64,000 nt of DNA from positions 2,779,317-2,843,316 of the forward strand of contig NC_036464.1 in NCBI RefSeq assembly GCF_002775205.1, given 5' to 3'. Shown here piece by piece: positions 25,203 through 37,665 of the stretch. The notes under the pieces were generated by a model. That model had not been told where the DNA came from. It searched no databases and was given only the letters and a program-made list of their open reading frames with translations. The DNA comes from Xiphophorus maculatus (lineage: Eukaryota > Chordata > Actinopteri > Cyprinodontiformes > Poeciliidae). The position numbers were made by a program, and so were the translations under genes. How positions within the stretch are numbered: the stretch's first letter is position 1; every line of letters starts with the position of its first letter.

Positions 25203-27463
25203 AACGGGCTGAACACAGGAGGAGTTCTGCTTGCTGGGTGTGAGGAGTCAAACCGGGTCGACCTTCAGAACCATCAGAACCTTCAGAACCTTCAGTCTGC
25301 AGATGGAGAGCTGAGCTGGTCCTGGTTCTACGGGTCAGATCATCTGGACCAGAACCAGCCTGTGTGTGGGCCGGAGAGACAAGTCTTTTCTTCTTCTGTT
25401 TCTGTAACAAACTGACTGAGCAGCGTTTCCACGGCGACCACTATGGGATGCCAAACACGGTTGCTGAGAGAGGAAGAGGAGGAAGAGGAAGATTCTCCAG
25501 AGGGATGAAGAGCCGACTGCACCTTCAGCAGCGTGTGGGGGAGGGGGATCTGGACCAACAGGTTCTGGTCTGAACATTTAGACCAGAACCTGTCATAGAA
25601 CCTCCCAACCAGCAGGGGGCGCCGTCACAAGCTGCCTGTTCGGGTCACAGCTGAGTGGAAAAGCTGGAAATCTTTCCAGTCGGCTCAGATTTATGATTTT
25701 ATCAAAACGTCTTGAAAACATAAATCAGTAAATAATGGAAGGATCCAACATGGCCGCCCTGCAGTTCAGAAAGTCTTTCCTGGGGCGGCAGCCCAGGGCG
25801 CCATGTTTGGAGGGGACAGAAATATTTTCTTTTTTTTATGAAAAAAAAACATTTCTTTTTTTTAATGCTTTATTTAAAACTCATATACTGAATTTTATGG
25901 ATATAAACAAATTTTACAACAAATTTAAAGTATAGATACAGTTACAGTTGATTTCTTTGGAACAACATGGAGTTCTTTGCTACCCATCATGCATCAGGAC
26001 TGCCTGCGATTTAAATGAGTAAATGAATGTTTCTGTCTGGGTCAGGGCACCAAACTGGCTGCAGCCCGGGGCCCAGATCCTGGTGCAAACGGCCCTGCAG
26101 AACGTTCTCATCTGGACAGGAAATGGGATCAAAACTTGATTTGTTTTTATTTTTTATGTGAAAATATTTGATTAGACTCAGTTTCAGCTGCAGAAACTTA
26201 ATAAACTAATCTAATAAAAACAGTTTTAGGCTCAAATTATCAGTAAAATTATAGCGAACATTCATGGAAACAAAGTTAAATGTTTTGAGTCCAAAGTTTC
26301 AGGTTAAAATGAAACAGCAGCAATAAAAACACGAAGCTTATGACTCAATAAAACAATAATAAAACTTATAAACACGAAGCTTATTGGCTGAACTGGGTTT
26401 ATTCAAACCGAACTGGAAGCAGGCAGCAGAACCAGAACCAGAACCGGGCTCCATCACCTCCCACTCTCTGCTCCTCATTGAGCAATGGCTGCATGCTGGT
26501 TGCCATGGCGACCACGCTGCCGCCTCCAGCCGCTCCTCTGTAATCCGAGTCCCGCTCAGATTAAATCAGTTAATAATTCCTGGTTTCAGCTCCGACCCGA
26601 CTGGATCCTCCAGCCGGGATGGAACCGGATCACATGGCAGATCCTCGATCAGGTGATCTGCTGTGACGCAACAGCGTCTCCGCTGTTGAGCTGGAGCCAA
26701 GATGGCGGCCGCAGCGGGACCTGCTGGGAGGCTGAGAGTTAAAACCATGGATGATTCTGATGTAACTGGTTTTTACTGAACTGGGATCAAATATGATTCT
26801 ACAGTTAAAGTATCAATACTTTTATTATATTATACTCTAGTTAAAGTATCAATACTTTTATTATACTCTACAGTATAATATAATAAAAGTATTGATACTT
26901 TAACTAGAGTCTAGTTAAAGTATCAATACTTCAACATATTTTTACTCAAGTAAAAGTATAAAGTATTTGGTTAAACGTCTCCTGAATTACTGAGTAACTG
27001 ATCAAATTATCAATCATTTAATGTTTAAAAATGACGTCATCAGACGGAACAAAATATAAAGTTTAATGGAAATTTTAACGACCAAAATGACAATAATTTA
27101 TATTAATAACAGAAAATAAAATCAGGCAAAAAAACATTTACAAATCAGATTCTTTCAATAAACTGATGAAACTGCAGGTGTGAGTCTGAGTCGGTTCTGT
27201 TCTGGTCCCGGACCTGGTTCTGGTTCTGGTTTCGCTAGGTTAGGTAACCATGACGACTGATTTCGGCTCCTGATGGTTTGAATTTTTTCCTCGTTTTTCT
27301 CAAATATTTGAGTTTTTTTCTGGACAGAAACAGAAAAAACTTCAGCCGCGGATCAGAACCGTTAAACTACAGAACCGCCCGATCCGATCTCAGCTGGAGT
27401 CGGTCCAACGTTCCCAGTAGTCCCAGAGGCAGGAGGAGAACCGGTCCACGGGTCAGAACCGGG
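23705..27463. other. Intergenic, between acyp2 and sptbn1
   Basis: CpG-rich patch at 24480-24660 without a supported exon. (ccagaa)n at 25148-25200 and the hairpin at 26835. Human C2orf73 lies in this position, but I could not recognise any piece of it. Confidence 0.4.
26835..26909. repeat. Long AT-rich hairpin
   Basis: ctctagttaaagtatcaata followed by cttttattatact is mirrored by agtataatataataaaagta then ttgatactttaactagag. Further direct copies of agttaaagtatcaatactt flank it (26802, 26911). Probably part of a small MITE related to the tactt-rich hAT family, since ttactcaagtaaaagta follows. Confidence 0.8.
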
Positions 27464-30400
27464 TCAGAAGCGGGTCTTGAACCCGGAGAACTCCAGCTTG
27501 TCGATGGGTTTCTGGTTGGTGAACTGGGCCCTGGTGATCCGACTGGACGGGCTTCCTTCTTTACTGAGCCAGAACTTCCTGCAGGAGGAGACAGTTCAGA
27601 TCAGTTCACTCACATTGGACAAGAACCAGAACCAGAACCAGAACCAGGTCCAGGACCAGATAATAATCCAGAACTAAGCTTCAGGTCCAGCAGAGGAACC
27701 AGACCAGAATAATCTGTGACTGAAACCTAAAGCGGATCAGAACCGGGTTCTGGGTTGCTACGGTTTGTAGCTCTGAATCATTTTCTCAGGTCCAAACTTG
27801 GAGGAAATAAAAAGTTTCATCATTAAAGTTTCTTGTTTTCTGCCTCCAGTTTGGATCCAAACCCAAACGTCTCGTCTCCGTTTCTCACAATAAAATAAAA
27901 ACTTTTTCTAGAAAAAAAATGTAGAAAAAAAATGACCAGAACCAGAAACATGTTTCTGGACCAGAACCAGAACCAGGTTTCTGCTCTCAGACTCTGTTTT
28001 TCCACATCTACATTAATTTATTATTTTAAATTGTTGTTTGTTGAATTTCACAGTAAAGGATTTTATTGTAATTAGTTTCACATTTAGTTGTTTAAAGTGC
28101 AAACGACGCTCAGACTCAGAGGTCAAAGGTCACAATAATGAACTTTACAGACCGGATCCAAACATGAGATCAATAAAATCTAAAGAGTCAAACTGAAGAG
28201 GTTCTGATCCTGAACAGACGGATAATAAAGGTCCAACAGAACCAGAACCAGGTTTTATTTCACTGTAAGAAGTTAATTTTAACACATTCTGTCTTTTTTT
28301 TCTCTGATCTTAATGACGACACAAAAAACGTTTTATTTTCTAAAATAAGATTAAAATAATACTAATTACTGAAGTTCCTCCAGGCTCAGATTAACTGGCA
28401 TAAATCCTGATTATTCAAACCCAGCGCTGCAGGGAATTATGGGTAAATTTAATCTGTTTTCTGAGGTCGTCTTTCAGCTCAAACTGTTTCTGGAAAAAAC
28501 GACGAATATGAGGAGAAATGAAGATTTAAATATGAACTAATGAATCAAACGGCAGATTAACGTAACGAGCCGCTGCAGATTAAGACGAAGAGAGCAGGAA
28601 TGTTTGGGCCTAGTCAAAGGTTGGTGTGGCTGCAGAGGGGCATGATGGGAAATAAAACCCTGAGAACGGGAGGCTTGCTGCAGATTAGAGCAGATCTGGG
28701 TCAGCAGAGGCAGAAACTCGTCCCACTATCTGACCCACAGCTCAGAAATTAATCTGCTGGATTATAATCTGCTGCCAGCCGGTCCGTCCGACGTTTTCTC
28801 ACACACAGAAAACGTCTCTGGACAGAAGAAAAGCCGTAAATCTGAAACTGATCAGGAAAAACCAACTAGAGACTCTAATAAAACTGTAGTTCCTTTATTT
28901 ATATTGAAAACTAAAATATGAAACGACAGGAAGCAGAAAGACGTGAGAAACGTTTTAGCTCATCAGATTGTTTTGCTTCTAGTTTCTGGTTGAGGAAAGT
29001 TTCAGTTTTTCTGTTTTAAACAACAGAGACAATAAAACTGAATGTTTCTATGGACAGATGGTGAAGCCGCCATGTTGGTAGGAAACTTTATTATTAAGTT
29101 TAAACAGTGAAACAATAAAAACTGATGTCAGATCACTGATTTGGTTTGTTTCTGATTTTGAGCTTTTACTTTGAAAGCCCAGCTCATCTGAGTTTCCTGA
29201 TCCGGTTTGCTGTTAATCCAGCTGCAGTTTTTATTCTGCCTGATTTTCTCCCCTTCAGATCAGATTCATATTTTTATTTCTGGATGTTTAATTAGAAATC
29301 ATTTCTGGTTTTTCTTCATTATTGCTGATATTTTCTCCACTGCTGCAGCCTTTTACTTTTTCTCCCAGTTTCCATCCATCCTCCTGGTTCCCTCAGCATG
29401 ACTCTGCCACCACCTGCTCTAGTTTTTCCTGAGGTAAAACTTTAAACCTCCCAGCAGCGTCTCGTATCCTGATGCGTTTCCTGTTCCCAGGCCTGACAGG
29501 AAGTGAGGTCGTGGTGAAAGTGCAACGGACAGGAAGGAGGAGTTTGCTGCTTCCTGTTGGTTTAACCATGAACTAAAGAGGTTACCATGGAAACGCCAGA
29601 ATCTGCTGTTATGTGTTAAAGTTTACAGATAATTGAAGCGTTTCAGTACGGAGGTCCGATCAGCAGTTTACTGGTTTTAATGGTTTTATTAGTAAATCAG
29701 ATCCTCAGTATGAAAATGATCCACCTGGATGTTTTTAATAAAGTTTTCATCTCTAAACAGGAAACCTGACTTCCTGTTGGTGATTCATCAGAAAATGTCA
29801 AACAAAATAATCTGCCAGAGGAATTATTAAAATCAATATTAATCAGTTATTTATTTAAAACAAACTCCGGTGTCTGGTTGAAAACTTACCTGAGTTAATT
29901 TTGTCTCATTTAAAGTGTAAGAAGATTTCTGCATCAGAAACTCAACCAAAAATACTCGGTAAGATTTTGTTTTTTTGCAGTGTAATGATATAAATGCTTT
30001 AAAACGATGAAACCTGCTCATATAATCATCAGCAGTTATTAAACATCATAAAGTCACATTTAAAGCTGAACAAACTGAATCAGTTCATCAGGAGGCTGAT
30101 TTAACCCTCTGGAGTCTATGGACGAGTTTACGCCTCTTTTTTACAGGTCTGGTTTGCGTAGCAGCTAGACTCCGCCTCCCCCAGTCTCACCTTCAACTTG
30201 TGCTTAAAGTGCACATTATAAACTTCACACCAGCTTTTAAATTTTGTTAATAGGCCACGTAAAACCGGAGTTATGCTAAAATATGTAAACCATATTTTGC
30301 CGAATGTCAGAAATATTAAAAACAGGCTTTTCTGGGAATGTGACAGGAAATGAGCTTCAAACGCAAAAAACGAAACGCAACATTAGATCCCTTTGTTATT

Positions 30401-33400
30401 GGAAATCTCACATCTTCAACAAATAATTATGGGCTGTATTTTGTTGCTAAGAAACGAAGTAAAGTTGCTCAAGTTACAGTGAAAGAGAAGCAGAAAAGCA
30501 GTGAGATGGTGAAGTTGATGTGAAGTTTGGATATCGGATCAGTGGCATCCACTTCATAATTTGTTTTTATCTCAGTGGTTCCTGTTCTGTATATAAAGGA
30601 TTATGTGAAGAATGAACACGCAGCAGGCAGCGGCGCGGTTTTGTGCCGGAAGACGAAGAGGGGAAACCAGCAGCCGCAGTCTGGGCGCAGTGAGGAGTCA
30701 TGATGACGATGGCAGATCGATCATTCTGATTAGCAACTGACAAAGAGTATCAGAGACTGAGAGATCGATGAGATCCTGGCAGCCACTCACAGATCCAGTA
30801 GGGGAAGAATGGCGGCGCTGCGCAGCTGCAAGGAGTCGATCACTACATGGTGAGGCGGAGCCACTCCCCCTTTTTGTGAATATTTGACAGATTCACAGTG
30901 AAAACATTTTCATTTTTTTCAAATCGGATTTTGTTTTTCTGTGACTCAAGGTCCAAACTGCAGCCACAGTATGTCCAAAAGTAAAAACTAAGTGTAAATT
31001 CAAAACGTTCAGATTGTCCTGAAAAAAATGATACCACATAAGGCAATATTATATATAATATAATAGTTTCTATTAGGGTAAAATCTAAATTGGTCAAAAA
31101 CGACCTGGACCCCAGAGTCGCTCTGTGTGAAGGCAAACAGCGCCATCTAGTGGCTGGAAACGATCCGACATCTCTACGGTTTCTCCAGCGCCTCCAGGAC
31201 TGGAGGTTCGCTGCCCTGCAGCCTTTAGATGAGCCTCTGCTGCAGAACCTGAACAGAATAATCAGGTCATTAAGGTTCTGGAGAACCGATCTGCACCAGG
31301 AGGAGCAAATGAAGCCGTTTCATTCCAGGGTTTGTATCTGTGGCACATCTAAAACCTGCAGGACAGCGACCCTGGTCCACCCTGGACCCCTGGTCTCCTG
31401 GTCCACCCTGGACCCCTGGTCCCCTGGTCCACCCTGGACCCCTGGTCCACCCTGGACCCCTGGTCCCCTGGTCCACCCTGGACCCCTGGTCCCCTGGTCC
31501 ACCCTGGACCCCTGGTCCCCTGGTCCACCCTGGACCCCTGGTCTCCTGGTCCACCCTAGACCCCTGGTCTCCTGGTCCACCCTGGACCCCTGGTCTCCTG
31601 GTCCACCCTGGACCCCTGGTCTCCTGGTCCACCCTAGACCCCTGGTCCCCTGGTCCACCCTAGACCCCTGATCTCCTGGTCCACCCTAGACCCCTGGTCC
31701 CCTGGTCCACCCTGGACCCCTGATCTCCTGGTCCACCCTAGACCCCTGGTCCCCTGGTCCACCCTGGACCCCTGGTCTCCTGGTCCACCCTAGACCCCTG
31801 GTCTCCTGGTCCACCCTGGACCCCTGGTCTCCTGGTCCACCCTGGACCCCTGGTCTCCTGGTCCACCCTAGACCCCTGATCTCCTGGTCCACCCTAGACC
31901 CCTGGTCCCCTGGTCCACCCTGGACCCCTGATCTCCTGGTCCACCCTAGACCCCTGGTCCCCTGGTCCACCCTAGACCCCTGATCCCCTGGTCCACCCTA
32001 GACCCCTGGTCCCCTGGTCCACCCTGGACCCCTGGTCTCCTGGTCCACCCTAGACCCCTGGTCCCCTGGTCCACCCTAGACCCCTGGTCTCCTGGTCCAC
32101 CCTAGACCCCTGGTCCCCTGGTCCACCCTAGACCCCTGATCCACCCTAGACCCCTGGTCCCCTGGTCCACCCTAGACCCCTGGTCCCCTGGTCCACCCTG
32201 GACCCCTGGTCTCCTGGTCCACCCTAGACCCCTGGTCCCCTGGTCCACCCTGGACCCCTGGTCCACCCTAGACCCCTGGTCCCCTGGTCCACCCTAGACC
32301 CCTGGTCCCCTGGTCCACCCTGGTCCACCCTGGACCCCTGGTCCACCCTGGACCCCTGGTCCACCCTAGACCCCTGGTCCACCCTGGACCCCTGGTCCAC
32401 CCTAGACCCCTGGTCCCCTGGTCCACCCTAGACCCCTGGTCCACCCTGGACCCCTGGTCCACCCTAGACCCCTGGTCCCCTGGTCCACCCTGGACCCCTG
32501 GTCTCCTGGTCCACCCTGGACCCCTGGTCCCCTGGTCCACCCTGGACCCCTGGTCCACCCTGGTCCACCCTGGACCCCTGGTCCACCCTGGACCCCTGGT
32601 CCCACCCTAGACCCCTGGTCCCCTGGTCCACCCTGGACCCCTGGTCTCCTGGTCCACCCTAGACCCCTGGTCCACCCTGGTCCACCCTGGACCCCTGGTC
32701 CACCCTGGACCCCTGGTCCCACCCTAGACCCCTGGTCCCCTGGTCCACCCTGGACCCCTGGTCTCCTGGTCCACCCTAGACCCCTGGTCCCCTGGTCCAC
32801 CCTGGACCCCTGGTCTCCTGGTCCACCCTAGACCCCTGGTCCCCTGGTCCACCCTGGACCCCTGGTCTCCTGGTCCACCCTGGACCCCTGGTCCCCTGGT
32901 CCACCCTGGACCCCTGGTCCCCTGGTCCACCCTGGACCCCTGGTCTCCTGGTCCACCCTGGACCCCTGGTCCCCTGGTCCACCCTGGACCCCTGGTCTCC
33001 TGGTCCACCCTGGACCCCTGGTCCAGCGTGTTTCACTCAGAGTTATTACATTTACTAAATTACATTTACTTCACTATTATTTTCTTTTAAATGCACTTTT
33101 AATAGTATTTTTACTACTCTACACTTTTTACTTTTACTGGAGTCATTTTATTCTACAGTATTTTTTCTTCCCACTGAATGAAAAACCAACATGATTGAAC
33201 CAGAAATCCACCAAACAGAAACACGGCTGCAGTTTCTGTTAAAGTTTCAGAGATTATATAATGAAAGAAACTGATTTGGATTTTTTTTTTGCATGATTTT
33301 GTTACTTTTATGAATTATTGTCATTAAAATACCAAAATTCTCATTTAATTTAATATTTTTGTCCATCTGATGATGTAAATTTAAATATTAAATGTTTGAT

Positions 33401-34595
33401 CGGTTACTCAGAACTTTAGACTTTTTGCAAAATATTTTTTACTTTTACTTGAGTAAAAATTGAAGTTTGATAGTTTGACTCAGATGTCAAACTCCAGGCC
33501 TGGAGGTTCGCTGCCCTGCAGCCTTTAGATGAGCCTCTGCTGCAGAACCTGAACAGAATAATTATGTAACTAAGGTTCTGGAAAACTGATCCACACATGG
33601 AGGGAATGAAGCCGTTTCATTCCAGGGTTTTGTACCTGAGGCTAAAACCTGCAGGACGACTGGAGGCCTGGAGTTTAACACCCTGATCTAACTAGACTAG
33701 AGTGAAATATTTGGATACTGGGTCAGTGTGTGTCTCAGTGTGTGTGTCTCAGTGTGTGTCTCAGTGTGTGTGTCTCAGTGTGTGTCTCAGTGTGTGTGTC
33801 TCAGTGTGTGTCTCAGTGTGTGTGTCTCAGTGTGTGTGTCTCAGTGTGTCTCACATCTCCTCCACCATGGCGGCCGGTCCCTGCACCTGTCCCACCACCG
33901 TCCCGGAGGCGGTGTTCTTCACCCAGCCCACCAGGCCCAGACGCAGACCCTCCTTCTCTGTGTACTGCAGGACAGGAAACGTTTTACTCATTGAAATGAA
34001 AACATGAAACTCCAACATGAGGAGCTGCTGGTTAAAGTCCAGAGTCAGAGAGAAGCAGCAGCAGCAGCTCTCAGGATATTCACTGTTTTATTTATATGAT
34101 ATTTACTCAAAACGGTTCGTCACGTTTTTCTGATCTAGATCTGAGTTTTAATCATGGAGGTAAAAAACAAAATGGAGTTTTGTTTATAAACTCATTTATG
34201 TGGGAAAAAAACCCAGAAAAAATCTTCATTACTGATGAAAACAGAAAAACTTGAAGTAAGAACTCAGATGGTGACACTTTGGTTCCTTTCTATCAATTCA
34301 TAAGTAATAATTGGGATATTGATCGGCTCCATCCTCACGGTTTGGTCTCTGGATCAGAACAATAAAATGTTTTCCAGCATCAGACTCACCATTCTGAAGC
34401 AGACACCTGGAAAACAGAAACAGAGTCCGTTCAGAACCAGAACCAGAACCAGGATATAAATAAAGCCCGACCCGACTGCTGGTCTAATTTAAGCAGCAGG
34501 ATCGTTTTCCTTGGCAGAGGAAGAGGAGCAAACAGACCCTGAACATGGCCGAAGATCTCAAAGTCCACCGACTGCAGACCGCTTCCCGCAGACAT
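27464..34595 (-). CDS. acyp2: Acylphosphatase, muscle/common type (acyp2-like), complete 4-exon gene
   Basis: Exons: 34538-34595, 34390-34406, 33855-33964 and 27464-27578, joining to exactly 300 nt (99 aa plus TGA), the normal size of the family. All junctions are GT-AG and phases agree. The protein starts [20 protein letters not shown]. The 17-nt micro-exon supplies the end of the GHVQG-VCFRM loop with the phosphate-binding Arg24. Exon 3 gives VGWVKNT with the catalytic Asn42 and [10 protein letters not shown]. The last exon gives [11 protein letters not shown] and ends [11 protein letters not shown]. Acylphosphatase is a small cytosolic alpha/beta enzyme that hydrolyses acyl phosphates such as 1,3-bisphosphoglycerate. 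A CCTCCAG acceptor abuts the ATG, so a non-coding exon may exist upstream. Intron 3 (33854-27579) holds a MITE, a 1.65-kb minisatellite and a piggyBac-like element. ACYP2 versus ACYP1 is decided mainly by the neighbouring sptbn1. Confidence 0.93.
27579..30100. other. acyp2 intron 3, left part
   Basis: AT-rich with no gene or repeat recognised. Confidence 0.5.
30101..31117. mobile_element. Possible piggyBac-like non-autonomous element
   Basis: Begins with TTAA then ccctctggagtctatggacg. The other end, near 31117, reads cgacctggaccccagag, a partial inverted match. TTAA at the left is the piggyBac target site, but the right TTAA is missing. No transposase frame was found inside. It lies in acyp2 intron 3. 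Confidence 0.4.
31190..31370. mobile_element. Copy of the 222-bp hAT MITE, right end replaced by minisatellite
   Basis: Shares ctgcagcctttagatgagcc, ctgaacagaataa and gtggcacatctaaaa with the MITEs at 5098 and 33481. After gacagcgaccctgg it passes directly into the 26-bp minisatellite instead of reaching the expected terminus gagacccctg. Confidence 0.75.
31371..33024. repeat. GC-rich minisatellite, 26-bp units made of 18 + 8 bp
   Basis: About 1.65 kb of ctggtccaccctggaccc (18 bp) alternating with ctggtctc or ctggtccc (8 bp), with tagacc/tggacc and gatc/ggtc variants and some runs of the 18-bp part alone. It is open in several frames on both strands purely through periodicity; the predicted GPGVQ/WTRGP-type peptides are not genes. 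It lies in acyp2 intron 3 and starts inside a hAT MITE. Confidence 0.97.
33040..33475. mobile_element. Decayed relative of the tactt-rich hAT family
   Basis: Contains many tttactttta and acttttacttgagtaaaa blocks like the subterminal parts of the element at 60371-61887. It lies between the minisatellite and the MITE at 33481 in acyp2 intron 3. Ends are not definable. Confidence 0.4.
33481..33685. mobile_element. Decayed copy of the same hAT MITE
   Basis: Starts cagatgtcaaactccagg and ends cctggagtttaacaccctg, with the same internal sequence as the 31190 and 5098 copies. The flanking 8-mers (gtttgact and atctaact) match only partly, so it is an old insertion in acyp2 intron 3. Confidence 0.75.
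33723..33854. repeat. Minisatellite of tctcagtgtgtg units touching the acyp2 exon 3 donor
   Basis: Ten or so units of ctcagtgtgtgt(gt). The last bases merge with the splice donor of acyp2 exon 3, so intron 3 begins gtgagacacactgagacaca on the minus strand. Confidence 0.93.
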
Positions 34596-35496
34596 CCTGG
34601 AGGCGAGACGACCCGGGACCAGCTGCACCGGCTCTCTGCAGCCGCCTGGTACCGACCCAGTCCGGTACCGACCCGGTCCGGTTCTCCTCGGCTCTTAAAG
34701 GAACAGCTCTCCGCTCAGAGCCGCTGCTGGTCTCTGTGGTTCCGACCTGGAAGGTTTTCAGACTCTCAGGTTCTGATGTTGGCGTCTGTATCACTGCTGA
34801 TAAAACAAAGAAATCAGATTATTTTACATCATATTTAAAATTCCTAATGAAACTTTCTGAACCACTGAATGTTTATTTCAGGTAGCTGCTGAACTGATGG
34901 TTCTGAAGCTGCTGCTGAATTTCTCTGCACTGATGCAGAGTTATAAAAATAATTTATGTCTGTGTTTAAATAAATTCAGCTGTTTTTCTGCAGCAGTATC
35001 AGCCGATACTCAGATATCAGACGGCTGATTGGTGCTTCACTTCGGTAAACCCAGAATAAATAAAAGCTAAAAGTAAAATAAATAACTGGTGTAAAGCTTA
35101 AAGGTCTGGAGCTGAGATCTGATTCATCAGACCTGAATCAGATCAGGACTCTGAGCTGCCATGGAGCCGCCGGACGCATCAGGACTCAGATTTATTACAA
35201 ACATGAAACAATAGCAGAGGGCAGGTCCTCTAGCGCCGCCTAGTGTCTGTCTGCTCATTCCTTCAGATTCCTCTTGATGCTCTGAAACTCTGGCAGCTAA
35301 ACTACAAATCAGCTTTTAGCTGATAAACTGGTTGTTAAAGCTGCAGCATGTAACTTTTATTTTTAAAAAACAAAACAGTTTTTCTACATATTTGTTAAAA
35401 TGTTGTGACAGTTTGTTATAATTGATGCAATAAATCATTTCATCACACGATGAATCATTTGCATGTTTTATCATTTTTCTCTCTTTCTTCAGTTTT
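34596..35496. other. 5' flank of acyp2
   Basis: GC-rich for about 150 bp next to the ATG (gtaccgacccggtccgg repeats at 34660-34680), then AT-rich. No TATA box at a convincing distance. Confidence 0.4.
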
Positions 35497-35532
35497 GATG
35501 TTTTAACTAAACAAAGTTTAGTTAAAACATCA
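35497..35532. repeat. Perfect palindrome gatgttttaactaaac / gtttagttaaaacatc
   Basis: About 16-bp arms around a short aaa spacer. No obvious element surrounds it. Confidence 0.7.
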
Positions 35533-35721
35533 TCATTCATTTTATTTGTTGTTTCTATTGTTTCGGATATTTAAAATGTCTTCCAGTGTTAAATGTTCAT
35601 TAAAGTTTAAAGCTTATGGATATTTGAGAATGTGTTGTTGCATTATTATTTCATTACCTTTATATTACTGTAAAATGGACTCGAAACAACATTATTATTG
35701 TTTATCGCAATAACTTCTGGA

Positions 35722-36390
35722 ATTAACTAATAAAAAAGAGAAATATTAAAGTTTATCCATGGCAGCATTAGCGTCATGCTAACCAGAGCAACGTTAGCAC
35801 AACGTTCATAACCGATTATTATAATTCATAACTGATTATTACAGTTCATAACTGATTATTACAGTTCATAACTGATTATTACAGTTCATAACTGATTATT
35901 AGTAAAGACCAAATGACAGCAGCTGAAGAACAGAACCGGTGAAAATGAAAGATAAAACTAAGAGAAGCTGAAACTTACCGAACATCTGGAAAATCCTCCG
36001 CTTCTCATTCAAGATGGAGGATTCAGTCTGAGCTCTGGTCAAAATTATCACCATGGCAACGCAGAACCTTCCGGCATCTAGTACGGCAAGCCCCAAAGAT
36101 ATTTTATTCAGCTGATAGGCCAAATGCTTATTATTTTTTTCCTTAACGATTAGTTAGCTTCACGCGGGGCGACCCGGAAGTGAACTGTCTGTTGGAGGAA
36201 GGTTAACAGGTAGAAATGTGTAAATAAATTATATTTAGGCGCACATTATTAAGAAAAACAGGGTATTTAAAATTATTAATTTAATTTTAAATTATGTTTA
36301 TAGATAATTTTGTGATTTTTCGCGCCATCCTATTGGCTCCGCCCATTTTAAAGGAGTTTTTCTATTTGTCTGAGTTTCTTTAATGGGATC
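35722..36390 (-). repeat. Dispersed repeat D, copy B (1.1 kb upstream of acyp2)
   Basis: Homologous to copies A and C over gaccaaatgacagcagctg, catctggaaaat, tcaagatggaggattc and caccatggcaacgcag. On the minus strand it has CCAAT and GGGCGG boxes with TTTAAAA (36332-36352), CTTCCGGGTC near 36172, then a frame MVIILTRAQTESSIL... ending at the donor G|GTAAG (35978-35974). It contains an internal direct repeat of ttcataactgattattacag (35810-35900). Position and strand would allow it to act as an acyp2 first exon; that is inference. Confidence 0.65.
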
Positions 36391-36914
36391 CATAATTAGT
36401 TGTAACAACAGACTTTATTTGAGGAAAAACTTATTTTAAATGTAGAAACAATACAGCAATGATACTGCAGGTTAGTTTTTCTTAATGTTAATAAAATATT
36501 GTCACACGGACGTTGAAATGTTGCTTACGCTGCGTTGCATTCTGGGTAAATGACGTATGCTAGCTCTGACTGCGCATGCTCCGTCCAGTCAAAACAGCGA
36601 TAAGTTCGTTCATAAATGGATGAAAGTGTAGAAATCTCCAGAGGTGATGAGCAGAACCAGAGGGAAACAAACTGTGGTACAAATTATTCAGTTTACCTAA
36701 ATATCAAATATAATAAAAACAATAAATGTGAGCACAAAACTTTATAAATGGCGGGAAAAAGTCCAGTTTGTCATCCAATTGTAAAAAAAGGGCTAACATT
36801 CAGAGCCAATTAAACACAAATTAATCATAATAAAATGCTGTTAAACCCAGTTTATTATTTATTACAGATTAGCTAACTTAGCAATAGTTAGCTTAGCCAT
36901 TGCTACATTAGCTA

Positions 36915-37665
36915 CAGTGACGGGCGGTGAGGTTCATAGCTGGTGAGGCACTGACGTCATCAGAATCAGATTTGCAAATAGATGCATAGATTGACAGCAG
37001 TTTACAGGTTATGTTTCACTTCTGCATCCTTACACATACAAACTGTAGCTCACAAAATCTATCGCTGCACTTGACTTGCTTCCCGAATCGTTTAGCCTAG
37101 CTCGCTGTCACTTACTCGGCAGTTGAGGAGTGAACAAGACGAACGTCTGGGATCTTGAGCGCCCCCTGCCATGAGGCAAGAGAACTGCCTGCCTCACCTC
37201 GAACCTGTTCTCTGCCGTTTATAATCGCTCATTACACGAAACACGTTACACAAACACAGTTGGTGACAAAACGCACTGTACATTATATACATAAGCTAAA
37301 TTATTGGAAATAAGTTCACATATTAAATTTGTTTAAACCATTTTATTGACGCCGTACAGCAACATGCTCTCTCCGCTTAGCAGCCAGCGCAGAGCCAGGG
37401 GTTGCGCAATCCAAGGTGAGGCAGAGCTCGCTGCTGCCTCACCGGCATCGCTTCCAAGCATTTGAATGGGAAAATAAGAAAATTCAGCCATTTTGAACAA
37501 ATAAAAATCGAAATTGGTGAAGCTACATGAAAAATAAATATTTTTTAGTACAAACCACCGGATGAATATAACAATTTAAATTACTTTATGATTATATATT
37601 TTCTTTCTTTCCATGATGGCAGGTGAGGCACTGCCTCACCTGCCTCCCCTGACCGCACGTCACTG
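36915..37665. mobile_element. hAT-type element, 751 bp, non-autonomous
   Basis: Left end cagtgacgggcggtgagg and right end (inverted) cagtgacgtgcggtcagg. Flanks attagcta (36907-36914) and attagcga (37666-37673) match in 7 of 8 positions as a target duplication. Copies of ggtgaggcactg and gcctcacc near both ends extend the inverted repeats. No coding frame seen. Confidence 0.85.

Noticed and set aside
23705-27463. C2orf73 orthologue expected between acyp2 and sptbn1
   Set aside because: No segment could be recognised as coding for it; it may be lost, relocated or too diverged to see by eye.
31090-33036. Long open frames on both strands with proline/glycine-rich peptides
   Set aside because: They follow the 26-bp minisatellite period and have no domain, splice or start evidence.
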